From an uncultured delta proteobacterium (GTDB taxonomy: Bacteria; Desulfobacterota; Desulfovibrionia; Desulfovibrionales; Desulfovibrionaceae), in NCBI GenBank assembly GCA_903835685.1, contig CAILNX010000001.1:1-37724 (forward strand): DNA of 37,724 nt, in the 5' to 3' direction. The notes below the pieces were generated by a model that ran no database searches, was not told the DNA's origin, and saw only the letters and a program-made list of their open reading frames with translations. The position numbers were made by a program, and so were the translations under genes. Shown one piece after another: positions 15,334 through 23,214 of this stretch (its first letter is position 1; each line of letters opens with the position of its first letter).

Positions 15334-15756
15334 ATGCTGGAAAACTATCTGCACAACTGTCTGTATTTCACGGCCAACAGCCTGTGCCGGACCATGACCC
15401 GCATGGCCGAGGAGGTCTTTGCGCCCGTGGGCCTGTCCCCCTCCCACGCCTTTGTGCTCATGCTGACGGACCAGGGCTCGGGCCTGACCCAGAAGGAGTT
15501 GACCCAGGCCCTGAACCTGGCCCCGTCCACCGTGACCCGGTTCGTGGATTTCCTGGTCATGCGCGGTCTGGTCCTGCGCCAGAGCGAGGGCAAGACCGTG
15601 CGGGTCTTCCCCACCCCGGAAGGGGAGGCCCTGCGGGAGGTCATTGCCGCCAGCTGGAAGAGGCTCCACGTTCGCTACCTGGACGTCCTGGGGCACGAAG
15701 GGGACGACCTGGCCCGGCGCATCGACCAGTGCTGCCAGAAGCTGGACGGGAAGTAG
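15334..15756 (+). CDS. MarR-family transcriptional regulator
   Basis: 140 aa, typical MarR length. ATG at 15334 with AAGGGG upstream. The winged helix-turn-helix is clear: LTQKELTQALNLAPSTVTRF (~51-70) as the DNA-binding helices and LRQSEGKTVRVFPTPEGE as the wing. Flanking helices should form the dimer interface. Three cysteines (Cys9, Cys18 and a CC pair near the end) are present, so redox sensing is possible but not shown. The flavoredoxin gene lies about 100 bp downstream, and matching inverted repeats precede both genes, so it probably regulates itself and flavoredoxin. Confidence 0.87.
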   Translation: MLENYLHNCLYFTANSLCRTMTRMAEEVFAPVGLSPSHAFVLMLTDQGSGLTQKELTQALNLAPSTVTRFVDFLVMRGLVLRQSEGKTVRVFPTPEGEALREVIAASWKRLHVRYLDVLGHEGDDLARRIDQCCQKLDGK

Positions 15757-15828
15757 GGCGCATTTCCCTGGCCTTGCCCCTTGGGTGCCCTGTGAACCTG
15801 TATGGAAAAGACCAAGTTGTCTGTATAG

Positions 15829-15844
15829 TTGTTTGTACACACAA
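15829..15844. promoter_or_regulatory. Candidate MarR operator at flavoredoxin
   Basis: TTGTTTGTACACACAA is an inverted repeat with one mismatched pair, centred on TGTACA. It directly follows a possible -10 box (TATAGT, 15824-15829) and lies 16 bases before the flavoredoxin start. Its complement shares GTGTGTAC with the site at marR. Binding there would block transcription start, consistent with repression. Confidence 0.55.
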
Positions 15845-15859
15845 GACAAGGAGCCGACC

Positions 15860-16441
15860 ATGAAGACGAACCTGGGACCGGTGAACGCCCTGTATCCGAG
15901 CCTGACCACCATCGTGGGCGCGGTGGTGGAGGGCCGCCCCAATTTCCTGGCCGTGGCCCACGTGGGCATCATGAACCACGGTACGCCCCAGTACCTGTCT
16001 TTTGGCATCAACAAGGCCCACTATACCAACCGGGCCATCCACGAGCACCGCCAGTTCAGCGTGAACATCCCGGGCGAGGACCTGGTGGTGCAGACCGACT
16101 ACGTGGGACTGGTCTCGGGCCGGAACACGGACAAATCCAAGGTCTTCGAGCTGTTCGCGGGCGAGCTGGAATTCGCCCCGCTCATCGTGGCCTGCCCGGT
16201 GTGCATGGAGTGCCGCTTGTACCAGGTGGTGGATTTCCCCAGCCACGACGTGTTCATCGGCGAGATCGTGGCCACCCATGCGGACCCGGCCGTGCTGGAC
16301 GAGGCGGGCAGGATCGACAACGCCCGGGTGCGGCCCCTGCTCTTTGACATGGCCTCGGCCTCCTACTGGTCCCTGGGCCGTCCCCTGGCCCGGGCCTGGG
16401 ACGCAGGCAAGGCCATGAAGCGGGCCGGGGAGAAAGAGTAA
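15860..16441 (+). CDS. flr: Flavoredoxin (FMN-binding flavin reductase-like)
   Basis: 193 aa; ATG at 15860 with AAGGAG at 15848-15853. A split-barrel FMN-binding protein of the flavin reductase-like family, close to Desulfovibrio flavoredoxin. Seen: MKTNLGPVNALYPSLTTIVG, GIMNHGTPQYLSFGINK, FSVNIPGEDLV and the C-terminal DMASASYWSLGRPLARAWDAG. Flavoredoxin is a soluble cytoplasmic electron carrier reported in Desulfovibrio, with a proposed part in thiosulfate reduction and iron reduction. Cys residues in ACPVCMEC (C-x2-C-x2-C) are notable for a flavoprotein but their role is unclear. Located downstream of the marR gene with a candidate operator in front. Confidence 0.85.
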   Translation: MKTNLGPVNALYPSLTTIVGAVVEGRPNFLAVAHVGIMNHGTPQYLSFGINKAHYTNRAIHEHRQFSVNIPGEDLVVQTDYVGLVSGRNTDKSKVFELFAGELEFAPLIVACPVCMECRLYQVVDFPSHDVFIGEIVATHADPAVLDEAGRIDNARVRPLLFDMASASYWSLGRPLARAWDAGKAMKRAGEKE

Positions 16442-16476
16442 GGGGTGGTCGCTGGCGTCGATCCATGAAATGAGAT

Positions 16477-16508
16477 AAGAATAAGAAATAATAATATTTA
16501 TTCTGTAT
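16477..16508. repeat. AT-rich hairpin, AAGAATAAGAA family, copy 2
   Basis: AAGAATAAGAAATAATAATA is followed by TTTATTCTGTATTC. GAATAA pairs with TTATTC to form a weak stem. It shares its first 16 bases with the core of the hairpin at 11037. It lies about 35 bp after the flavoredoxin stop, in the place expected for a transcript end. Confidence 0.45.
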
Positions 16509-16654
16509 TCGCGGGTGCGGGCGCCACATTCGCGCTGTCGGATTTCGGCCTTGGTTGCTGGTCTGGTCCTGGAGTCACCAGTCTTGCCTCGGAGGCCAAA
16601 AGAGGCTAGTCCCGTGCCGGGGTTCATCCCCGCATCACGCCCCAAGGAGCCCGC

Positions 16655-17173
16655 ATGAAGCCTGAACTCGCGCCGGTGGAAGTCGCGCCGGAATTCGACA
16701 TCTTTTACTACATGGACTTGAGCGGGGAGACCCGCCTGGAGCACGAGTTGGTGGTCAAGCTGGAGGAGTGCTGGGCCGAGTGGCTGCCCCACCTCAAGGC
16801 CTATGAACTGCGCTATCCCATTGGCGGCGGGCGCAACTGCCTGCTCATCTATCTGGAGGAGCCGGTGGACCAGGCCGTGGAGGCCATCTGGCAGACCTCG
16901 CCTTCGGACGGCCTGGCCTGCCACAATCTGGCTATCGCCATGGTCATGTCCGCCGCGGCCGGGCTCATCCCGGAACTGGTGGACGGCGGCTGCGCCCCCC
17001 TGCCCGAGCCCAGCGACCCGATCGGGGAGGCCCTGGAACCCTTGGGCCTGATCTGGAAGGACGAGGGAACCCTGAACCGCCAGTACGCGGTGCTCACCCC
17101 CTATCCCTATGCCGGGAGCTGCGCCATCTGCTATCTGCAGGAGAAATGCCCGCGCAGCCAGACCCGGGCCTGA
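16655..17173 (+). CDS. Hypothetical protein with C-terminal cysteine cluster
   Basis: 172 aa; ATG at 16655 preceded by AAGGAG. No family recognised. Acidic, soluble, no signal peptide. The C-terminus has SCAICYLQEKC, a C-x2-C-x5-C arrangement that could bind zinc or an iron-sulfur cluster. The middle has EEPVDQAVEAIW and a hydrophobic helix rich in Ala and Met (AIAMVMSAAAGLIPEL). Base composition matches the neighbours and the ribosome site is good, so the gene is probably real. It is convergent with the minus-strand gene at 17410, with an AT-rich hairpin between. Confidence 0.65.
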   Translation: MKPELAPVEVAPEFDIFYYMDLSGETRLEHELVVKLEECWAEWLPHLKAYELRYPIGGGRNCLLIYLEEPVDQAVEAIWQTSPSDGLACHNLAIAMVMSAAAGLIPELVDGGCAPLPEPSDPIGEALEPLGLIWKDEGTLNRQYAVLTPYPYAGSCAICYLQEKCPRSQTRA

Positions 17174-17266
17174 TCTTTCGGTTCTGGCTGGGGCTGCTCG
17201 GACCTGATCTCCGGGCAGTCCCGGGCCAACCAGGCGGTCTCCCCATGGTGTGTTTCGACAAGAGCG

Positions 17267-17295
17267 AAGAATAAGAATAATCAATTCTTATTCTT
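17267..17295. terminator. Perfect AT-rich hairpin between convergent genes, family copy 3
   Basis: AAGAATAAGAAT at 17267-17278 and its exact complement ATTCTTATTCTT at 17284-17295 form a 12-bp stem with a 5-base loop. It sits between two convergent genes and is symmetrical, so it could terminate both. It shares AAGAATAAGAA with the hairpins at 11037 and 16477. The T-tract on either side is short, so termination is a proposal only. Confidence 0.55.
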
Positions 17296-17409
17296 GTATT
17301 CTTGTTCCGATGGCGGGTGATTCCGAACGGTTGACGCACTGGCCCCATGGCCCGAATGTTTCCGGGAGGCTCGGTCCATGGGCCTGTTCGGTTGGTGAGG
17401 GCGGCCGGG

Positions 17410-17892
17410 TTACTCTTCCGGCTCCGAATCAAAAGCCATTTCGTGCAGCGGGGTCTTGCCCTCGAAGGCCTTGGCCAGGGGGGCCTGGTAGCGGCGCTGG
17501 ATGCGCAGGTCCGAGACCTCCAGGCCGCTGATCCGGCCGCCGTAGAGGATCAGCGCCCGGTCCACGAACTCGGCGTTCATGAAGCAGGCCTTGATCTTGC
17601 CCTTGCCCCCGTTCGCGCTGACCCCGATGGTCAGGACCCAGTCCTTGGCCGGTCCCAGGGTGAGGATGTTTCCGGTGTGCAGCAGGGCCGTGCGCACCTT
17701 GCTGGGCAGGCGGGCGCCGGACTTGGCCAGGTTCTGGGTGAAGGCGGGCTCCACGGCCAGATAGTAGTTGGGATCGATCTTGCAGGCCAGGGAATGGCCG
17801 GCCAAGTTCAGGATGGTGGGCGAGTCCTGGTAGGCCTGGCCCAGAATCTTTTGCAGGGCAAGGACGATTTCGCCGTAATCGGTCACGGACAT
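17410..17892 (-). CDS. Hypothetical protein
   Basis: 160 aa; ATG at 17892 with GGGAG about 6 bases upstream. No known domain recognised. It lacks a signal peptide and membrane helix, so it is probably cytoplasmic. Features: an N-terminal helix (YGEIVLALQKILGQAY), a GAKDW/LTIGVSANGG-type strand-turn in the middle, and a very acidic tail (FDSEPEE). Codon use matches the neighbours. It lies 119 bp downstream of the SPL-like gene on the same strand and could be the last gene of that transcript. Confidence 0.6.
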   Translation of the reverse strand: MSVTDYGEIVLALQKILGQAYQDSPTILNLAGHSLACKIDPNYYLAVEPAFTQNLAKSGARLPSKVRTALLHTGNILTLGPAKDWVLTIGVSANGGKGKIKACFMNAEFVDRALILYGGRISGLEVSDLRIQRRYQAPLAKAFEGKTPLHEMAFDSEPEE

Positions 17893-18011
17893 GGACTGCT
17901 CCCGGGGCTATGCGCGGCTGGTCCAGGGGGACCGGCCGGGCGGGTGGTCGGCACAAAACTTCGCGTCATTTCTTCAAGCACAAAAGGGGCTCGGGCGCAA
18001 GGAGAGGGGTT

Positions 18012-19118
18012 TCAGCCGCTGTCCCTCTCTCCGCCAAAGGCCCGGTCCATGAGATACCGGCCCAGCCCCCCGAATTCGCCCGGGGTGCGGCCCAGCACCG
18101 CCCGCCAGACCTCGTCCGACTCCATGCAGAAATACAGGGCCGGGCCGAATCCCAGGGCCGTGAGCCGTGCGGCCAGGAAGGTGAACTGCTCCACGCGCAA
18201 AGGCCGCAGCAGCCGCATCTTGCCGTCCAGCCCGGGCACGAACTCGCCGTGCACGTATCCGGCCTGGGGGTGGCGGCGGGCGATGATCCCGGCCAGCTCG
18301 GGCATGTGCCGGAAGGACCCCAGGCTGATGTAGGCCACGTGCTCGGGCGCAAGCATGTCCCCGATCATCTTGATGGTCCGGCTGTAGCCCTCCTGCCAGC
18401 CTGGAAAGTGAATGATGGGGTCGAAGTGCAGGCAGACCTTAAATCCCGCGTCGGCGCAGGTCCGGGCCGCCTGAAGGCGCTCTTCCAGGCTGGCCGTGCC
18501 TTGCTCCTGGGTGGCCACGATCTGGGGGGCGTTTAAGGACCAGGCCGGGAGCACCCGGTCGGGCCGGGGCACGCGGGGCGTCCAGGACAGGTCCACGATT
18601 TTCGATTTCAGCTCCAGGCAGACGTTCGGGAACCGCCCCAAAAATTCCACCAGGTCCCCGGAAAGCCCGGTCAGGGCCTCCAGGGCCAGGGAATCGGTGA
18701 ACTCTCCCGTGCCGATGCGCCAGCGCCGGGTCGGGTCCTCGGAAAAGGTGCGGTCCAGCTCCTCCAGGAAATCGTCGCGGTTCGTCCAGACCTTCAGGGT
18801 CCGGTCCTGGAAATAGGCCTGGAGGATGCAGTAGGTGCAGGACATGGGGCAGTTCTCGCCGATGTGGGCGATCTGGTAGGCGCAGCAGTGGTAGATGCGC
18901 GTGCCCGGGCAGGGGCGCAGGAAGCGGCCTTTGAAGCGCCGCAGCCACAGGGCCTGGCCCGTTCCGGGATGCTCCACCGGACCGGCCTCGTCCTCGCGCT
19001 CGGTCAGGGGCAGGCCGGGCAGGCGGTCGAGCACCCGGGCCGTGAGCGGCTCGTCCCGGGCCGAGCGGTCCAGGTAGATGTGCTCGATGGCCGCCAGGTG
19101 GGCTGGCAGATGGGTCAT
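18012..19118 (-). CDS. SPL-family radical SAM protein
   Basis: 368 aa; ATG at 19118 overlaps the stop of the ParB-like gene (ATGA), so the two are coupled. A radical SAM enzyme of the spore photoproduct lyase (SplB) family: CPMSCTYC gives the iron-sulfur cysteines Cys90, Cys94, Cys97. Also visible are IYHCCAYQIAHIGENC just before it, WRIGTGEFTDSLALE, the LELKSKI strand and FKVCLHFDPIIHF. True spore photoproduct lyase repairs UV-induced thymine dimers in endospores. Nothing in this window suggests a spore-former, and members of this wider family in non-sporulating bacteria have no settled function. C-terminal MESDEVWRAVLG is typical of the non-sporulating subgroup as I recall it. DNA repair is possible but not shown. 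Confidence 0.82.
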   Translation of the reverse strand: MTHLPAHLAAIEHIYLDRSARDEPLTARVLDRLPGLPLTEREDEAGPVEHPGTGQALWLRRFKGRFLRPCPGTRIYHCCAYQIAHIGENCPMSCTYCILQAYFQDRTLKVWTNRDDFLEELDRTFSEDPTRRWRIGTGEFTDSLALEALTGLSGDLVEFLGRFPNVCLELKSKIVDLSWTPRVPRPDRVLPAWSLNAPQIVATQEQGTASLEERLQAARTCADAGFKVCLHFDPIIHFPGWQEGYSRTIKMIGDMLAPEHVAYISLGSFRHMPELAGIIARRHPQAGYVHGEFVPGLDGKMRLLRPLRVEQFTFLAARLTALGFGPALYFCMESDEVWRAVLGRTPGEFGGLGRYLMDRAFGGERDSG

Positions 19119-20089
19119 GCCTCGGGTTCGGCCGGGGCCTCGGCCAGGTTGAAGAGCCGGTCCCACAGGGGCGAGGCCGCGATTTTCTGGAAATCCGCCG
19201 TGGCCCGGGACAGGGGGCCAGGTCCGGCCACGCGCACGGTGAGCTCCACGGCCGGGGTCTCGAACTGGTCCGGCCGGGTGAGGCGGAAGGCCGTGCCCGC
19301 GCAGATTTCCCGGCCCAGGCGCACGGCCTCGGTCTCCAGGCGGAACAGGGCCGGGTAGCGGGCGGCCCGGGCCAGGGCCGTGAGCGCCGTGATGGCGTCC
19401 TTGGGCGAGAGGCCCTCCTCGCTCAAGATGGGATAGAACCCGCCCTGGGCCAGGATTTCCGAGGCGCTCATCTCCCGAGCCCGGGCCGCCTCCAGTATCC
19501 AGGTGAGGAAGTTCACCGCGCTGCCCCGGGACCAGGCCAGGGTGGCGAAAAACGGGAGCACGGCCTCCTGTTCCTCCCGGGTCATGCGTGACAGGGGCTC
19601 CCCGGCGGCCAGGGGGAGGCGGCCGGACATGAGCGCCGGGTCAAAGGCGTCGGGCAGGTTGAACCAGGCCAGCAGCAGGCGGATGTCCCGGCCCTGGGGC
19701 GAGAGGCCCATGAGCGGGGCGACAAAATTCGTCAGCTCGGACTCGGTCAGGAGCATGTGGAAATAGCGCAGGGCCGCGAACCTCATGCCGTCGGTCAGGG
19801 GGCGGGCGGCGTTGGTGGAGAGGTACAAAAGGCCCTTCTCCAGGTCCGTGGCCTCCACCTCCCGGGCCAGGACCGGACGGCCCAGATCGGTCAGCACGGC
19901 CAGGCGTCTGGCCCCGGCCACCAGGGAGAAGCCCTCGCCCTGGCGCTCCACCAGAACCGGCTCCATCTGCCCCAGGCGGGCCAGGGAGAATGCGAGGCTT
20001 TCGTCGGGTTCGCCCGGCCAGAACAGGCAGGGCGAGGAGGCCTCGATGGCCTGGGCCGGAATGAGGATCACGGCGTCGGAAACAGTCAT
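19115..20089 (-). CDS. ParB/Srx-like domain protein
   Basis: 324 aa; ATG at 20089 has a strong GAGGGGG ribosome site. The N-terminal ~90 residues resemble a ParB N-terminal/sulfiredoxin fold: QMEPVLVERQGEGFSLVAGARRLAVLTDLG (split: EPVLVERQ, then GARRLA at ~59-64), where the GxRR motif is the conserved nucleotide-binding element of ParB CTPases. The usual ParB helix-turn-helix is not evident; residues ~100-290 are helix-rich with no match recognised. It is therefore unlikely to be the chromosomal ParB, and no parA is adjacent. It overlaps the SPL-like gene by 4 bases and is divergent from the EF-G gene, so it may serve the radical SAM protein. Confidence 0.65.
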   Translation of the reverse strand: MTVSDAVILIPAQAIEASSPCLFWPGEPDESLAFSLARLGQMEPVLVERQGEGFSLVAGARRLAVLTDLGRPVLAREVEATDLEKGLLYLSTNAARPLTDGMRFAALRYFHMLLTESELTNFVAPLMGLSPQGRDIRLLLAWFNLPDAFDPALMSGRLPLAAGEPLSRMTREEQEAVLPFFATLAWSRGSAVNFLTWILEAARAREMSASEILAQGGFYPILSEEGLSPKDAITALTALARAARYPALFRLETEAVRLGREICAGTAFRLTRPDQFETPAVELTVRVAGPGPLSRATADFQKIAASPLWDRLFNLAEAPAEPEA

Positions 20090-20127
20090 GCCTACCCCCT
20101 CGGAGAGCGCTTGTGGCGCGCCCTGAC

Positions 20128-20157
20128 TTGACAAATTCGTGTCCGCGTTCCTATAGA
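20128..20157 (+). promoter_or_regulatory. Sigma70-type promoter for the EF-G-like gene
   Basis: TTGACA at 20128-20133 and TATAGA at 20152-20157, 18 bp apart: a perfect -35 and a near-consensus -10. Transcription would start near 20165, leaving a leader of about 80 bases before the ATG at 20246. It overlaps the upstream region of the divergent ParB-like gene. Confidence 0.75.
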
Positions 20158-20245
20158 ACTAAACTTTCTAAAATCCAAGAGGATTCAACCTTCCGGACGG
20201 GCCGGGGGGCTTCGGAACATAACACATCGGCAAACGGAGTTGTGC

Positions 20246-22315
20246 ATGTCGGAAGCGCTCAAAAACCAGAGAACCTACGCCTTGGTTGGCAGCGGCGGCT
20301 GCGGCAAGACATCGGTTGCGGAAATGCTCCTCATGACCGCAGGGGTCATCAACCGCATGGGCAAAAGCGAGGAAGGGACCACGGTCCTGGACTACGAGCC
20401 CGAGGAGATCAAGCGCCGAGGCTCCATCCAGCCCGGCTTCGCCACCTACAAGTGGAACAAGAACACCCATTTCCTCATCGACACCCCGGGAGACGGCAAT
20501 TTCAACGGGGACCTGCCGTACATGCTGACCGCAGCCGACGCCGTTGTTTTCGTCATCGACGCCGTGGACGGGGTCAAGCCCCTGTCCCGCAAGGCCTGGT
20601 TCGACGTGAAAAAGGCCGGGATTCCGGCCCTCATCTTCATCAGCAAAATGGACCGGGACCGCGCGGACTTCGGCATGGCCATGGCCAGCGTGCGCGACGT
20701 GCTGGGGGCCAAGCCCGTGCTCCTGTTCATGCCCATCGGCGAGAGGGAGGAGTTCAAGGGCGTGGTGGACATGTTCACCGAGCAGGCCTACCTCTTTGAC
20801 GGCAAGGGCGGCCTGACCAAGACCGACATCCCGGCCGACCTGGCCGACGACGTCACCCTCCAGCGCCAGGCCATGATCGAGAACATCGCCGAGAGCGACG
20901 AAGTCCTCATGGAAAAATACCTGGAGTCCGGCGAATTGGCCCCGGACGAGATCCAGGCCGCCCTGTCCCAGGGCGTGAAAAGCGGCGAACTGGTCCCGGT
21001 CTGCGTGGGCTCCGGCCTCCAGAACCAGGGCGGATCGCTTTTGCTCGACGCCATCCAGGCCCTGCTGCCCTCCCCCCTGGACCATGCCCCCTGGAAGGGC
21101 GAGGGCGGGGCCGAGCGGGCCTCTTCCACCAGCGAGCCTCTGTCGCTCTTCGTGTTCAAGACCCTGGCCGACCCCTTTGCCGGGCAGCTCACCGTGGTGC
21201 GCGTGCTCTCGGGCACTCTTTCCCCGGACTGCACGGTGCAGAACACCGCCCGGGACGAGAAGGAGCGCATCGGCGGCCTGCTCTTCACCCAGGGCAAGGA
21301 GCAGATCCCCACCAAGGAGCCCCAGGGTCCCGGGGCCATCGTCACCCTGGCCAAGCTGAAAATGACCCGCACCGGGGACACCCTGTGCGAGGAGCGGGGC
21401 AAGTTCGCCCTGAAAAAGCCCGAACTGCCCAACCAGCTCATCACCTACGCCCTGGCCCCCAAGGAAAAGGGCGATGAGGACAAGGTCTACGCGGCCGTGG
21501 CCAAGCTCCTGGACGAGGACGTCACCCTCTTCCTCTCCCGGGACGAGGAAACCGGCGACACCCTGCTCTCGGGCATGGGCCAGAACCACATCGAAATCGC
21601 CGTGGAGCGGGCCAAGCGCCGCTACAAGGTGGACATCATCTTAAAAACCCCCAAGGTCCCCTACCGCGAGACCTTGAAAGGCCAGGCCCGGGAAATCCAG
21701 GGCCGTCACAAGAAGCAGACCGGCGGCCGTGGCCAGTTCGGCGACTGCTGGATCCACATGGAGCCCCTGCCGCGCAACTCCGGCTACCAGTTCGAGGACG
21801 CCATCGTGGGCGGCTCCATCCCCCGGCAGTTCATCCCGGCCGTGGACAAGGGCGTCCAGGAGTCCATGGTGCGCGGCTTTCTGGCCGGGTACCCGCTCAT
21901 CGACTTCAAGGTCACGCTGTATTACGGCTCCTACCACAACGTGGATTCCTCGGAAATGGCCTTCAAGGTGGCCGGGTCCCTGGCCTTCAAGAAGGCCTGC
22001 GAAAAGGCCGGGGTGAAGCTCCTCGAACCGATCATGACCGTGACCGTGTCCGTGCCCGACCAGTACATGGGCGACGTCATCGGCGACCTCTCCAGCCGCC
22101 GGGGTAAGGTCCTGGGGTCGGACGGCGCGGGCGGCGTGACCGAGATCAAGGCCCATGTGCCCATGAGCGAGATTTTGAAATACTCGCCGGACCTGCGGTC
22201 CATGACCAGCGGCCAGGGCACCTTCTCCATGGAGTTCTCCCACTACGAAGAGGCCCCGCCCCCGGTGGTGGAGAGGGTCGTGGCCGAGCACAAGAAGGCG
22301 GTGGGGGAAGAGTAG
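20246..22315 (+). CDS. fusA2: Elongation factor G-like GTPase (FusA2 type)
   Basis: 689 aa; ATG at 20246 with ACGGAG 6 bases upstream (a TTG two codons earlier touches the ribosome site and is rejected). Full-length EF-G architecture: GTPase domain with G1 GSGGCGKTS (15-23), G3 DTPG (79-82) and G4 SKMD (133-136), then domains II-V ending near SGQGTFSMEFSHYEE. Compared with canonical EF-G, the P-loop is GSGGCGKT instead of AHxDAGKT, and G4 is SKMD instead of NKxD. This identifies a paralogue and not the main translation factor. EF-G2 proteins of this sort have been linked to ribosome work under stress or have no known role. Monocistronic: own promoter, own terminator. Confidence 0.88.
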   Translation: MSEALKNQRTYALVGSGGCGKTSVAEMLLMTAGVINRMGKSEEGTTVLDYEPEEIKRRGSIQPGFATYKWNKNTHFLIDTPGDGNFNGDLPYMLTAADAVVFVIDAVDGVKPLSRKAWFDVKKAGIPALIFISKMDRDRADFGMAMASVRDVLGAKPVLLFMPIGEREEFKGVVDMFTEQAYLFDGKGGLTKTDIPADLADDVTLQRQAMIENIAESDEVLMEKYLESGELAPDEIQAALSQGVKSGELVPVCVGSGLQNQGGSLLLDAIQALLPSPLDHAPWKGEGGAERASSTSEPLSLFVFKTLADPFAGQLTVVRVLSGTLSPDCTVQNTARDEKERIGGLLFTQGKEQIPTKEPQGPGAIVTLAKLKMTRTGDTLCEERGKFALKKPELPNQLITYALAPKEKGDEDKVYAAVAKLLDEDVTLFLSRDEETGDTLLSGMGQNHIEIAVERAKRRYKVDIILKTPKVPYRETLKGQAREIQGRHKKQTGGRGQFGDCWIHMEPLPRNSGYQFEDAIVGGSIPRQFIPAVDKGVQESMVRGFLAGYPLIDFKVTLYYGSYHNVDSSEMAFKVAGSLAFKKACEKAGVKLLEPIMTVTVSVPDQYMGDVIGDLSSRRGKVLGSDGAGGVTEIKAHVPMSEILKYSPDLRSMTSGQGTFSMEFSHYEEAPPPVVERVVAEHKKAVGEE

Positions 22316-22353
22316 GGGCGGCGCTTGGGCGAGAAATAAAAAGGCTGAAAATG

Positions 22354-22383
22354 AAAGGCCGCCGGGGTTCCGGCGGCCTTTTT
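22354..22383 (+). terminator. Intrinsic terminator after the EF-G-like gene
   Basis: AAAGGCCGCCGG and CCGGCGGCCTTT pair almost perfectly around a GGTT loop, followed by a T-run. The stem can also act on the minus strand. Its second half, with the T-run, is repeated 850 bp away at 23215. Confidence 0.85.
22362..22383 (+). repeat. Direct repeat, left copy (within the terminator)
   Basis: CCGGGGTTCCGGCGGC at 22362-22377, then CTTTTT. The same 16 bases followed by TTTTTT occur at 23215-23236. The left copy is part of a complete hairpin; the right copy is not. This implies the repeat was duplicated from the terminator. Confidence 0.75.
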
Positions 22384-22423
22384 CCGTGCAACTCGTATTT
22401 GCCAATTGTATTGTCAATCTTGC

Positions 22424-23116
22424 TTATTCATTGGATTTGTTCGGGGTGTCGCGCTGGCGTTGTTTTCTTGAATGATGTTTCTTGACTTCGGAGGTTTCAG
22501 GAAAACAAGCTGACATTCGTCCTGTTAGTACAATTAAATAGCAGTATGATTGGAAACATATAAAATCGCAAAGTTCAGGTTCCGAAAGTGCTTTTCCCAC
22601 AGCATAGCCAAGTCCATGGTCGTCAATGTTAATCAGATTGAACGTAGCACCAATGGGGTCGCCATGCACGGCATGGTTGAAAATGTCGCAAACCTGCTGG
22701 GCATGATCCATATCTGCTTCTTTATTCATTGAGGCCAGCATTTTAAGTAGACTTGGCCGTTCTCCATATTTCCAACCCGAGTGCCATAATTTTACTTTTT
22801 CTGGATTCTCATGGAGATATGATATTGCAGCACATCGCTCGATGAGGGACCGCATAAGAACAACAGCAGAAAAAAGATAGCCTTGCCTCACAAGTTCACG
22901 GATACTCAATGCGAGGTTAATTCCATGCGGGATGATTTGTGAGGCTGCTTTTTGTAGCTCATTGAGTTCATGCGTGTGAGTATAGCTTGCGATATCTTCA
23001 TTCTTTTGAAGACATGCGCTAATAATTTGATCAAAATGGTATACTGAGATTCTCCCCAAATATGGTTCATTGTCTGGTGTAAAAACTATCGGAAATGATT
23101 CTGGATTATTAGGCAT
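22424..23116 (-). CDS. Unrecognised gene in AT-rich insert, DUF5677-like
   Basis: 230 aa; ATG at 23116 with AGGA about 9 bases upstream. AT-rich codon use is unlike everything around it, a sign of acquisition. Mostly helical with no signal peptide. The central part (IPHGINLALSIRELV, GYLFSAVVLMRSLIERCAA, ISYLHENPEK) resembles the DUF5677/AbiV-like group of small helical proteins sometimes found among phage-defence accessory genes; this is a recollected resemblance and not certain. The C-terminus is basic and hydrophilic (KKHHSRKQRQRD). It stands alone between two copies of a terminator sequence. Function unknown. Confidence 0.6.
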   Translation of the reverse strand: MPNNPESFPIVFTPDNEPYLGRISVYHFDQIISACLQKNEDIASYTHTHELNELQKAASQIIPHGINLALSIRELVRQGYLFSAVVLMRSLIERCAAISYLHENPEKVKLWHSGWKYGERPSLLKMLASMNKEADMDHAQQVCDIFNHAVHGDPIGATFNLINIDDHGLGYAVGKALSEPELCDFICFQSYCYLIVLTGRMSACFPETSEVKKHHSRKQRQRDTPNKSNE

Positions 23117-23214
23117 AATTGTTGTCCTGCGAGCAAGGATAATTTCTATGGTGTTTGTATATGGCTCTCGTTTGTCAGTTTTTAGCCAACTATCATCAGA
23201 TAGTCAGGCGTGAC

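Noticed and set aside
15058-16014. 318-codon minus-strand frame over marR and flavoredoxin
   Set aside because: Antisense to two well-supported genes; composition low-complexity.
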